NCBI GenBank assembly: GCA_019115125.1 | Contig: DXEG01000011.1 | Coordinates: 1-64,000, forward strand | Source: Candidatus Blautia faecipullorum | Lineage (GTDB): Bacteria > Bacillota > Clostridia > Lachnospirales > Lachnospiraceae | DNA: 64,000 nt | Reading direction: 5' to 3' | Shown: in pieces, positions 55,496-63,199 of the stretch | Layout of the letters: each line of letters starts with the position of its first letter | How positions within the stretch are numbered: position 1 is the stretch's first letter | Position numbers and translations under genes: made by a program | The notes under the pieces: generated by a model | The model's input: only the letters and a program-made list of their open reading frames with translations | What the model was told of the DNA's origin: nothing | Databases searched by the model: none

Positions 55496-55524
55496 ATATT
55501 ACAATATATTGCTGTTTCTGTCAA
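55496..55524 (-). promoter_or_regulatory. Promoter of the riboswitch-controlled pel operon
   Basis: Minus-strand TTGACA (55519-55524), 17-base spacer, TAATAT (55496-55501). The TGA stop codon of the diguanylate cyclase gene is embedded in the -35 hexamer. The expected leader to the pelD-like ATG is about 220 nt and contains the whole aptamer and terminator. Confidence 0.85.
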
Positions 55525-57068
55525 CTTAAAACACTATTGGATGTATTCCGGGATTTCTCTGCTTCCCCGTACATCCATACCATGTTTTTTCCTTTTTTCT
55601 TCGCCGTATAGAGAGCCTCGTCCGCGCATTGATACAATCTTTCGTAGCTCCATCCGATCCCATCCGTCACCGCAAAACCGATGCTGCATCTTGCGCCGAT
55701 CGTCTCTCCCTCCCACTGAATCTCCGCTATCCTGCGGCTCACTTCTTTCGCATAATCGTAAATATGCGCTATTTCGCAACCAAATTCGAAGAGTACAATA
55801 AATTCATCTCCTCCCAGCCGTCCGATCTTTGCTCCGCGGGATGCTGATTCCGTAAGAATATCCGCTACCTGCTTCAGCACATGATCCCCGCAGGGATGCC
55901 CATATGTATCATTGATGTATTTAAAATCATCCATATCCAGGATCATCATTGCCATTCGCTTATTCTTCCGGGCGGCAATTCTCGTCCACCTGCGTCCGTA
56001 TCCATTGATTGAGGCCTTATCCAGAAGACCTGTAAACACGTCCATGGTAGCTCTTTTCTCTAGATCAAAAAGTCTCTTCTTCTCTTCTGTGATATCATTC
56101 ATAAAACCTACCACGCAGAAATTATTCTCGCCGGGAAGCTCCTGACGCACCACCTGCACCTTAAACCATCTGGATATTCCGCTTTTCTCCGGCAGGTTAA
56201 GCTCAAAATCCAGATATTTGACGCCCGCCGTCATTTCCTGATTACACAGTGCAAGCCAGGTCTTCTGCGCGTCAGTAAGAAGCTCTGTCTGTTCGATAAA
56301 CTGCTGAAAGCCGCTGATCTCATAGGGGCGTCCGAATATTTCCTGCCAGTTTTTGGAAAAAACGACCCTGTCATCCTCAGGCGTCCACTGAAAGGTAATA
56401 AATCCGGCGTTCTGCCCGATCAGCTCATACTGCTCCTGCGTGAGCCAGAACCTGCTTTCCCTGAGCTTCCGGGTGTATTCCTTAATCTGTTCTCCCTGCT
56501 CCAGCTCAATACATAAATGGCGGAAACGGACGATACAGATCATGCTTCCCATCAGCAAGCTGACCGTGTAATTAAATCCATTTCCCGAAAACAGAGGAAC
56601 AGAAGCCGCCAGCATAAAAATGAAATAATTCGCCCATATATTAAGCAGACCGTAAAGAGGTTCCAGGACAATCAGCGCCGAATAGCTTATAAGCATGGAA
56701 ACCGCCATGATGGTATGTACCTCTTTGGAGCTGAGGATATCGTATATGTTCAGGCAGGTGTTCCAGAGAAGCACGATGCTGGCATAAGTAAGACAGACAG
56801 CATTGCCCTTCCTGAAATCCAGCTTCGCTTTTTTACTCAGGGCCAGATATAAAACGGAACAGCAAAAAAGAAATAGATAAAATCCAAAATAGATCCGGTT
56901 ATTCAGCGTACCCAGGCCGCTTCTGGAAAAGAACAGCACCCGCATAATATTAAAGCCTTCAATAAACAGACAGAACACTGCGGCTGCGGTACATAGCATC
57001 CGGTTTGTGCGAAAAGCCTCCTCCAGATATTTTTCCCTGCAGGCTCCGGATAATTTCAATTTATTCAA
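55521..57068 (-). CDS. Membrane diguanylate cyclase (PAS-GGDEF)
   Basis: 515 aa. Six or more N-terminal membrane segments (about residues 24-195), a PAS domain (about 215-335, FITFQWTPEDDRVVFSKNWQEIFG) and a GGDEF domain with GRLGGDEFIVLF (419-423). The active-site signature is intact. The I-site positions read S and A in place of RxxD, so no product inhibition by that route. Start codon TTG with an 11-G tract just upstream. It precedes the pel operon and is the obvious local c-di-GMP source for the riboswitch and for PelD. Confidence 0.92.
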   Translation of the reverse strand: MNKLKLSGACREKYLEEAFRTNRMLCTAAAVFCLFIEGFNIMRVLFFSRSGLGTLNNRIYFGFYLFLFCCSVLYLALSKKAKLDFRKGNAVCLTYASIVLLWNTCLNIYDILSSKEVHTIMAVSMLISYSALIVLEPLYGLLNIWANYFIFMLAASVPLFSGNGFNYTVSLLMGSMICIVRFRHLCIELEQGEQIKEYTRKLRESRFWLTQEQYELIGQNAGFITFQWTPEDDRVVFSKNWQEIFGRPYEISGFQQFIEQTELLTDAQKTWLALCNQEMTAGVKYLDFELNLPEKSGISRWFKVQVVRQELPGENNFCVVGFMNDITEEKKRLFDLEKRATMDVFTGLLDKASINGYGRRWTRIAARKNKRMAMMILDMDDFKYINDTYGHPCGDHVLKQVADILTESASRGAKIGRLGGDEFIVLFEFGCEIAHIYDYAKEVSRRIAEIQWEGETIGARCSIGFAVTDGIGWSYERLYQCADEALYTAKKKGKNMVWMYGEAEKSRNTSNSVLS

Positions 57069-57075
57069 GCCCGTA

Positions 57076-57086
57076 CCCCCCCCCCC
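57076..57086 (-). repeat. G11 homopolymer tract in the diguanylate cyclase leader
   Basis: Eleven consecutive C on the plus strand, thus 11 G in the 5' UTR, 7 bases ahead of the TTG start, where a Shine-Dalgarno site belongs. The tract is just downstream of the promoter at 57104-57132. Such tracts change length by slippage. Confidence 0.85.
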
Positions 57087-57103
57087 GAATTTTTGCAGTT
57101 TTT

Positions 57104-57132
57104 ATTGTACCATATGTTCTGTCTGTTTACAA
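57104..57132 (-). promoter_or_regulatory. Promoter of the diguanylate cyclase gene
   Basis: Minus-strand TTGTAA (57127-57132), 17-base spacer, TACAAT (57104-57109). The start site would be near 57097, leaving a leader of about 30 nt dominated by the G11 tract. Confidence 0.72.
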
Positions 57133-57190
57133 TAATTTCGAACTATTACAGTAGAGATTTCATAATTTAGATTTTCAGGCTTCCTGCGCC

Positions 57191-57703
57191 CTATTTAACG
57201 CTTCCGCTCTTAATTCTCTCACCTATATAACCGTCTACCTGGCTTTTGGGAATACCCAGAAGCATAGAAAGCTCTGTGTAAAGATTTTCCTCCGCGGCCT
57301 TCAGATATTTCTCATCTGTGGACGTGGCCTTTTTTCCTCTGGCAAGCCGGTCACGTTTCCGAAAACGGATGGTTTTGATCATCCGCAAAAGCTCCCTGCA
57401 CTGACAGCTTCTGATACACTCCTTATAGGCTTCCTCCCGAAGCTTCTCATTCTCAATCCCCAGAACATCCATATCAGGGATTTCATCTATCAGCTCCTCC
57501 GCCTCCTCCTTGGTCAGCAGACGGCGCATCACCATTTTTTTATTATCCACCGGAGTAAAAATCGTCCCCTCCGTCTCACCGTTAGGGCGCAGAATATAGT
57601 ACAGCCGGTCCTTAGGGATCCCCTCCATATCCATGGTGGTCACGCCCATCACCTGACAGATGCCGGTTTTTCCATATACAATATACTCTCCTGTTTCAAA
57701 CAT
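57191..57703 (-). CDS. CarD/CdnL-family transcription regulator
   Basis: 170 aa. The N-terminal RNA-polymerase-interacting (Tudor-like) domain shows FETGEYIVYGKTGICQVMGV and YYILRPNGETEGTIFTPVDN; the helical C-terminal domain follows (KEEAEELIDEIPDM, EKYLKAAEENLYTELSMLLG). CarD-type proteins bind the RNAP beta subunit and stabilise open complexes, often at rRNA promoters. Monocistronic; the region 57704-57844 ahead holds no gene. Confidence 0.9.
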   Translation of the reverse strand: MFETGEYIVYGKTGICQVMGVTTMDMEGIPKDRLYYILRPNGETEGTIFTPVDNKKMVMRRLLTKEEAEELIDEIPDMDVLGIENEKLREEAYKECIRSCQCRELLRMIKTIRFRKRDRLARGKKATSTDEKYLKAAEENLYTELSMLLGIPKSQVDGYIGERIKSGSVK

Positions 57704-57844
57704 GCTTTCACATCCTTTCCAAGCATTTCTCCCGCAGTCACAGGCCAGATTACCGGGGCGTACATTCCCCCTTCTCTACTGATGCTGCTCTCTTTCCATG
57801 TTGTTGATTAACATAATACTTTTTCCATCAAAGGAAAACTCCCT

Positions 57845-57886
57845 GCCGGAGGATGATCCGAAACAGGGAGTCTTTCTCTTAACTAT
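57845..57886 (-). terminator. Terminator behind the small RHH-like gene
   Basis: Minus strand ACTCCCTG...CAGGGAGT with inner CGG/CCG pairing, followed by TTTTCCTTT. It ends transcripts coming from the SPFH and RHH-like genes. The stretch 57887-57967 is AT rich with no gene. Confidence 0.75.
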
Positions 57887-57967
57887 ATTTTACCATTTTT
57901 TCAAAATTTTATCAAACAGATTCTTTTTATTCGCTCATTTTTGTGCAAAAACATAATATAGGCGCTC

Positions 57968-58159
57968 TTATATATTGTGCATTTTGTCCATGCCGGATTT
58001 TTTACGGTATCTGACACACTCTGTCAGAAGATATTCAATCTGTCCGTTGATCGAACGGAAATCATCCTCCGCCCACTGGGCCAGTTCATTATACAGAGAG
58101 GCAGAAACTCTCAGGGGAATCTGCTTTTTCGCTTTTTCTTTTGCCTTCGGATCCGCCAT
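57968..58159 (-). CDS. Small ribbon-helix-helix-like (Arc-type) protein
   Basis: 63 aa, basic. The segment KQIPLRVSASLYNELAQWAEDDFRSINGQIEYLLTECVRYR has the Arc/MetJ layout: a short beta strand with alternating residues, then two helices with SINGQIEYLL in the second. Such proteins bind DNA as dimers. It is downstream of the SPFH gene (51-base gap); the paired GATATC sites at 59266-59282 could be its operator. Confidence 0.72.
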   Translation of the reverse strand: MADPKAKEKAKKQIPLRVSASLYNELAQWAEDDFRSINGQIEYLLTECVRYRKKSGMDKMHNI

Positions 58160-58210
58160 TGCCCCGCCTCCTTCTATAATAAAATATTATGATACGCCCG
58201 ATTTTCGGAT

Positions 58211-59230
58211 TTAATAGATGGAACCGCTGTTGACAACAGGCTGGGCGTCCTTACTGCCGCAAAGCACTACCAGCAGATTGCTTACCATAGATGCCTTCCG
58301 CTCCTCGTCCAGCTCCACGATCTGATTGTCGCCAAGCTGCTTCAGTGCCATCTCTACCATACCTACCGCGCCTTCCACGATCTTCTGCCGCGCGTCGATG
58401 ACTGCCGCCGCCTGCTGCCTCTGAAGCATTGCGGAAGCGATCTCCGGTGCATAGGCAAGGTGGGTGATCCGCACGTCAAGAATCTCCAGTCCCGCGTCGA
58501 GAACCTTTTCCTGAAGCTCTGTCTGCATGATATCCGCGATCTCCTGACTGCTGCCGCGAAGGGTTTTTTCGTCGGATTCCTCATTCATGTCATAGGGATA
58601 ATTCCGGGCGGCGTTTCTTGTGATCGCGTCGCACTGAATCGAGAGGAATTCTGTATAATCCTCTATGTTGAGAACCGCCTTGGTGGCGTTCTTCACCTTC
58701 CAGATCACAATGGTTCCGATCTCCACCGGATTTCCCTGGGCGTCGTTGACCTTCTGTTTCTTATTATCCAGTGTGGCGGTTTTCAGAGAAACCTTTTTGG
58801 ATGATCCGCTCTGTCCCATGTTCATATTGATGTTAATTGAACTGCTTTTTGAAGAGGCGGCGCTCTTCTCCGCCGGTTCCTGTTTCCTGACCGTGGGATT
58901 GATGGCCGTACAGAAAGGATTCACCCAGTAAAAGCCCGCGTCATAAAGCGTTCCATAATAATTTCCGAACAAAGTAAGGACAAGAGCCTCATTGGGATGC
59001 AGAACCTTCAGACCGCAGAACATGATGATCCCTATACAGTTTAACGCGACTCCCACGATGATGGCAAGAGCCAGAACCAGGCCCGCCGCAGGGCCGTCCC
59101 AGCTCATATAAAGGCTGCCCAGCACATAGACTGGTATTCCCAACAGGGTGATAATCAGAGATACGAACAGCATCGCCATGCCGGAAGCAGCTTTCAGGCG
59201 TTTCTCCTCCGTTATACTCACTTTTTCCAT
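58211..59230 (-). CDS. SPFH/band 7 domain membrane protein
   Basis: About 339 aa. Two N-terminal membrane segments (about residues 17-38 and 47-68), then an SPFH domain (GLKVLHPNEALVLTLFGNYYGTLYDAGFYWVNPF in pieces; ILDVRITHLAYAPEIASAMLQRQQA) and a helical tail ending in VELDEERKASMVSNLLVVLCG. SPFH proteins scaffold membrane microdomains and proteases such as FtsH. The ATG at 59230 has AAGGAGGAG ahead of it; the longer frame at 59314 overlaps the promoter. Confidence 0.9.
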   Translation of the reverse strand: MEKVSITEEKRLKAASGMAMLFVSLIITLLGIPVYVLGSLYMSWDGPAAGLVLALAIIVGVALNCIGIIMFCGLKVLHPNEALVLTLFGNYYGTLYDAGFYWVNPFCTAINPTVRKQEPAEKSAASSKSSSININMNMGQSGSSKKVSLKTATLDNKKQKVNDAQGNPVEIGTIVIWKVKNATKAVLNIEDYTEFLSIQCDAITRNAARNYPYDMNEESDEKTLRGSSQEIADIMQTELQEKVLDAGLEILDVRITHLAYAPEIASAMLQRQQAAAVIDARQKIVEGAVGMVEMALKQLGDNQIVELDEERKASMVSNLLVVLCGSKDAQPVVNSGSIY

Positions 59231-59262
59231 AGTCTTCTCCTCCTTGATATTCGTTGTTATGA

Positions 59263-59314
59263 TTTGATATCGTTTTGATATCATTATAATACAACACAAT
59301 ATCATCCCTGTCAA
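59263..59314 (-). promoter_or_regulatory. Promoter and paired GATATC sites ahead of the SPFH gene
   Basis: Minus-strand TTGACA (59309-59314), 17-base spacer, TATTAT (59286-59291). Two GATATC palindromes (59277-59282 and 59266-59271), 11 bases apart inside repeats of GATATCAAA, cover the transcription start region, a likely repressor site. Confidence 0.65.
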
Positions 59315-59319
59315 GAGGT

Positions 59320-62148
59320 CTATGAAAACCTCTTTTTTCCAAGACGGATCTGCTCCATATATTCCGCCACCTCCGGGCCGGCCCCGTCAAAAAGATAGCT
59401 GCGGCTGCTCTGGCGGCGCTGCTCCCACTCCTGCTTTCCTGCTTTTTCCGCGTCCTGGATTTCTTTTTTTAACCCCGGGGCGGACAGCCTGTGAGCTCCC
59501 TGGCCCAGAATGATCACCTGCTCCAGACCGTCGGAGGTAGCCACTGTCACCTGATACTGCCTTCCAAGCCTGTGAACGGTTTTCTCAATATACTGATCCG
59601 CCGTCTCCGCCTCCTTCGTATATACCACATAGATATTATGATAGGGAACCACCTCCTCCGCATGGCCCTCCACCTTATAGGCGTCGAACACAAGGATCAG
59701 GGTACACTTCCGGTAGCCCTGGTAATTGCTCAGAATATCCTTGAGCTTGTCGCAGGCCGCGTGGATGTTTTCCTCCGCCAGCTCCCGGAGCTCCTCCCAG
59801 GCAAAAATAATATTGTATCCGTCCACCAGAAGATATTCCTCCTTTGAGGGTCTGCCCGGTCTGTAACGGCGGGTTTCTGAGGAGGCCTGCACCACCTTTT
59901 TCTGATAAGCGCCCCGGTCACGCTTCACCGGACCGAAGGTTCTCTCAAAGATTGCCTGCAGCTCCTGCTCGTCCTCATAGCTTCCGCTGTAGGAGAACCC
60001 GGAGCCGCTCTTTTTTCCTCTGTTCCGGGAGGGATTCCCGCTTTCTGTTTTTCCGTTTCCGGCTTCTTCGGACGGCTCAGGCAGCTCCTCATACCAGCTC
60101 TCCCCGCCGTCCCCGGACGGAACCGGCCCGCTGATCTCCATATGCATATAATCTTCCACCTGATCCCAGGGCACCACAAATCCGGCGCCATGAGCGCAGA
60201 ACACAGAGCCCGTGGGATTTTCCAGATCCCGCTCGGAATCATAGCCGATGCTTTCTACGATCTCTTCCTGACTGCGGCAGGGGGCATAGCCCTTGAGACT
60301 GCAGAAAAGCCGACCCAGACCCCGGGTGTAGGAGACGACCTCCTTCTGATAATCCCGCATTTCCGCCACGGAGGCCGTTCCGCAGAGCACCGCCGTATCT
60401 CCGTCCATTTCCGGCGGCTGGAAGCTTCCCTGCATTTTCTGGATATCCGACATCGCCCTTCCAAGCATTTCCGCCGGGAGCTCCAGACGGAATTCATAAT
60501 ATGGCTCCAGAAGGATGCTTTTCGCCTTTTTTAACCCCTGACGCACGGCCCGGTAGGTAGCCTGACGGAAGTCGCCGCCCTCTGTATGCTTGGTATGGGC
60601 TCTCCCCGTCAGAAGGGTGATCTGGACGTCTGTCAGCGCGGACCCCGTCAGAACACCTCTGTGTTCCTTTTCCTCCAGGTGAGTGAGGATCAACCGCTGC
60701 CAGTTTCTGGCCAGAACATCCTCGCTGCAGGCTGTAAAATACTGGCAGCCTGTTCCCGGCTCCCCGGGCTCCAGCAATAGATAAACCTCCGCGTAATGAC
60801 GAAGGGGTTCGAAATGACCCGCGCCGATCACCGGAGCGGCAATGGTTTCTTTATAGACGATACTGCCCGCTCCAAATTCCACCGCCACATGAAACCTTTC
60901 CCATATCTGCCGTTTCAGGATTTCGATCTGTACCTCTCCCATGAGCTGCGCATGGATCTCCCCAAGAGCGTCGTCCCAGCAGATATGCAGCTCCGGATCC
61001 TCCTCCTCAAGCTGCTTCAACTTCCGAAGCATCTGATGCGCGTCGCAGTCCGCCGGAAGCTGTATCTGGTAATTCAGCACAGTCTCCAGCACAGGCATTT
61101 CGGAATCCCTTTCTATTCCCAGCCCCTGTCCGGGATAAGTCCTGGTAAGTCCGGTCACAGCGCAGACAGTCCCAGCCTTTGCTTCCGGAAGGAGCTCGAA
61201 GCTTCCCCCGGAATACAGCCGGATCTGATCCGCCTTCTCCTCCCAGTCCTCCTCCTGCTTTTTCCGCCCCGGAAGATACTGTTCCTGTTTGCCGGAGCTA
61301 TTCGAAAGCAGGGTTTTTACTTTCAGACTCCCGCCTGTGATCTTCATGTAAGTCAGACGGTTTCCCTGGGCGTCCCTGGCGATCTTAAAAACCTTCGCCC
61401 CGAATTCCGCGGGATAGCTTTTTTCCCGGGTATAATCCTCAAAGCCCCTGAGAAATTCCTCCACTCCCTGCATTTTCAGAGCCGACCCAAAATAACAGGG
61501 GAAAACTCTCCGTTCTCTGACGAGCTCCGTTACGGCCTCCTGATCCAGCTCCCCTGTTTCCAGATAAGCTTCCATAAGCTTCTCATCGCAGAGAGCAATG
61601 TTTTCCTTCCACTCCTCCTGGCTGGTATCCACACTGAAGTCCACGCAGTTTTCGTCCAGTCTCTTTTTCAGCTCCTCCAGAAGCTTCTCCCGGTCGGTTC
61701 CCTGCTGATCCATTTTGTTGACAAAAAGAAACACCGGGATCTGGTATCTCTCCAGCAGCTTCCACAAGGTCATGGTATGGCTCTGCACGCCGTCCATACC
61801 GCTGATCACCAGAACCGCGTAATCCAATACCTGCAGCGTACGCTCCATTTCCGCTGAAAAATCCACATGCCCCGGCGTATCCAGAAGGGTGATCTCCATA
61901 CCCTCTGTCCGCAGCACCGCCTGCTTGGAAAAAATGGTGATCCCCCGCTCCTTTTCCAGTTCATAGGTGTCCAGAAAGGCGTTGCCGTGATCCACCCGTC
62001 CCAGCTTACGTATCTCTCCGCATAAATACAAGAGCCCTTCGGAAAGCGTCGTCTTTCCCGCGTCCACATGGGCCAGAATACCCGCGCATATATGCTTCTT
62101 ATTTGTTTTTTCTGATTTTATCTCTCTTTTTTCAGACGTATTTCCCAT
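59320..62148 (-). CDS. TetM-like ribosomal GTPase fused to a YacP/Rae1-type NYN endonuclease
   Basis: 942 aa in one frame. Residues 20-660 are an EF-G/TetM-like translational GTPase: G1 AHVDAGKTT (26-34), ERGITIF, G3 DTPGHVDF, G4 NKMDQQG, and domains II-V including YEFRLELPAEMLGRAMSDIQKMQG. A charged, low-complexity linker (660-770) joins a NYN/PIN-like nuclease domain (773-942) with its acidic set D776 (LLVDGYNII), D822 (LVFDAY), D851 (AETAD) and D873 (ATSDG). In B. subtilis the stand-alone Rae1/YacP cuts mRNA in the ribosomal A site. The ATG at 62148 follows AAAGGGG, which is held in a 15-bp hairpin. Confidence 0.9.
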   Translation of the reverse strand: MGNTSEKREIKSEKTNKKHICAGILAHVDAGKTTLSEGLLYLCGEIRKLGRVDHGNAFLDTYELEKERGITIFSKQAVLRTEGMEITLLDTPGHVDFSAEMERTLQVLDYAVLVISGMDGVQSHTMTLWKLLERYQIPVFLFVNKMDQQGTDREKLLEELKKRLDENCVDFSVDTSQEEWKENIALCDEKLMEAYLETGELDQEAVTELVRERRVFPCYFGSALKMQGVEEFLRGFEDYTREKSYPAEFGAKVFKIARDAQGNRLTYMKITGGSLKVKTLLSNSSGKQEQYLPGRKKQEEDWEEKADQIRLYSGGSFELLPEAKAGTVCAVTGLTRTYPGQGLGIERDSEMPVLETVLNYQIQLPADCDAHQMLRKLKQLEEEDPELHICWDDALGEIHAQLMGEVQIEILKRQIWERFHVAVEFGAGSIVYKETIAAPVIGAGHFEPLRHYAEVYLLLEPGEPGTGCQYFTACSEDVLARNWQRLILTHLEEKEHRGVLTGSALTDVQITLLTGRAHTKHTEGGDFRQATYRAVRQGLKKAKSILLEPYYEFRLELPAEMLGRAMSDIQKMQGSFQPPEMDGDTAVLCGTASVAEMRDYQKEVVSYTRGLGRLFCSLKGYAPCRSQEEIVESIGYDSERDLENPTGSVFCAHGAGFVVPWDQVEDYMHMEISGPVPSGDGGESWYEELPEPSEEAGNGKTESGNPSRNRGKKSGSGFSYSGSYEDEQELQAIFERTFGPVKRDRGAYQKKVVQASSETRRYRPGRPSKEEYLLVDGYNIIFAWEELRELAEENIHAACDKLKDILSNYQGYRKCTLILVFDAYKVEGHAEEVVPYHNIYVVYTKEAETADQYIEKTVHRLGRQYQVTVATSDGLEQVIILGQGAHRLSAPGLKKEIQDAEKAGKQEWEQRRQSSRSYLFDGAGPEVAEYMEQIRLGKKRFS

Positions 62149-62154
62149 GAAAAT

Positions 62155-62205
62155 ACCCCTTTCTGTGCTTTGTGATCTGATGATTATCATAGCACAGAAA
62201 GGGGT
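62155..62205 (-). promoter_or_regulatory. 15-bp hairpin covering the RBS of the GTPase-nuclease gene
   Basis: Minus strand ACCCCTTTCTGTGCT (62191-62205) pairs perfectly with AGCACAGAAAGGGGT (62155-62169), loop 21 nt. The 3' arm contains the Shine-Dalgarno AAAGGGG for the ATG at 62148. The loop starts with TATGAT, a possible -10 (with TCGACT 17 bases ahead), so a transcript starting there would lack the 5' arm. Confidence 0.75.
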
Positions 62206-62212
62206 GGAAGTC

Positions 62213-62251
62213 GATAAAAGAAAAGGATCCTCACTCCCGCGGGGATCCTTT
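62213..62251 (-). terminator. Terminator of the AraC-type response regulator gene
   Basis: Minus strand AAAGGATCC (62243-62251) pairs with GGATCCTTT (62222-62230), followed by TCTTTTATC. The regulator stop codon lies in the loop region. Confidence 0.8.
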
Positions 62252-62983
62252 CATATGGTTCCGGTATTCATTTGCGGACATGCCTGTCTGTTTTTTGAAG
62301 ACACGGGAAAAATGCGCAATATCCTGAAAGCCCACTGCTTCCGCAATGTCGCTGATACGCAGGGCGGGGTCTTTCAGCTTTTCTTTCGCCTGCTGGATCC
62401 GCACGGAACCCAGGATCTCCGAGAAATTCTGTCCGGTATGCTTGTTTAAAAGCTTGCTCAGATGCCACTGGCTGACATAAATTTTTTCCGCCAGCTCTCC
62501 CAATGTGATCTTTTCCGCGTAATGCTCCTGTATATAAGCCAGAGCGTTGTTTACGATAAAGCTGCCGGCCGCCGCTTCCTTTTCATCGGGTACTCCTGCA
62601 ATCTTTTTCTTTTTCAGGTTCGCCACCATGGTCTCTACCGCTTCGATCAGCTCCTCCTCCCGGGAGGGCTTCAGCATAAACCGCGTCACGCCCAGATTCA
62701 GCGCTTCCCTTGCGTAATCAAAATTCCGATACCCGGTGAGGATCGAAATCTCCATATCCTCAAACTCTGATTTTAACCCGGCCACCATCTTCAGACCGTC
62801 TCTTCCCGGCATGGCAATGTCGGAAATTACAATATTGGGCCGCTCCTGCCGGATGATCCTGGCTCCCTCTATTCCGTCCAGGGCTGTGGCGACTACCCGG
62901 CAGTCCCATTTTTCCCACGGAAGAATCTTCGTCAGGCCCTCCACAATAATCGGCTCATCATCGATAATCACCACTTTATACAC
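62231..62983 (-). CDS. YesN-type response regulator with AraC DNA-binding domain
   Basis: About 250 aa from the GTG at 62983; a GTG at 62992 is equally possible and the upstream site is poor, so the start is uncertain. The receiver has VVIIDDEPIIVEGL, phospho-acceptor in NIVISDIAMPGRDG and Lys in MLKPSREEE; the C-terminal AraC domain has TLGELAEKIYVSQWHLSKLLNKHTG and ISDIAEAVGFQDIAHFSRVFKKQTG. Such regulators, with a YesM kinase, control sugar ABC transporters like the one just upstream. Confidence 0.9.
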   Translation of the reverse strand: MYKVVIIDDEPIIVEGLTKILPWEKWDCRVVATALDGIEGARIIRQERPNIVISDIAMPGRDGLKMVAGLKSEFEDMEISILTGYRNFDYAREALNLGVTRFMLKPSREEELIEAVETMVANLKKKKIAGVPDEKEAAAGSFIVNNALAYIQEHYAEKITLGELAEKIYVSQWHLSKLLNKHTGQNFSEILGSVRIQQAKEKLKDPALRISDIAEAVGFQDIAHFSRVFKKQTGMSANEYRNHMKGSPRE

Positions 62984-63097
62984 TGTTTTCACACTCTTTT
63001 CGTTTTCATTTTTCCCGCGCGGCTTTATCAGCGCGAAGCTTTTCCCTATCTTATATACACTATAGTCAAACCCATTTTCATTTTCAAGATGATTTTC

Positions 63098-63184
63098 GTA
63101 ACAGTTCAGCCATACAGATGTCCGCTCGCAAAAACATGCAAGCATGTTTTATGCTTCCCGACCACTGTATGGCTGAACTGTTAC
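63098..63184. repeat. Long perfect inverted repeat with inner palindrome
   Basis: Positions 63098-63117 (GTAACAGTTCAGCCATACAG) are the exact reverse complement of 63165-63184. The 47-nt centre carries a second perfect palindrome, AAAACATGC-AA-GCATGTTTT (63131-63150). It stands between the permease and the regulator gene. The size and structure suggest an intergenic repeat (REP or small MITE-like) rather than an ordinary terminator. Confidence 0.85.
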
Positions 63185-63199
63185 TGATTTTCCGGTACG

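Noticed and set aside
59320..62148. Classical tetracycline resistance gene tet(M/O/W)
   Set aside because: The GTPase part is TetM-like, but it is much longer, has an extra nuclease domain and lies in a non-mobile setting. Calling it a resistance gene from sequence alone would overstate the evidence.
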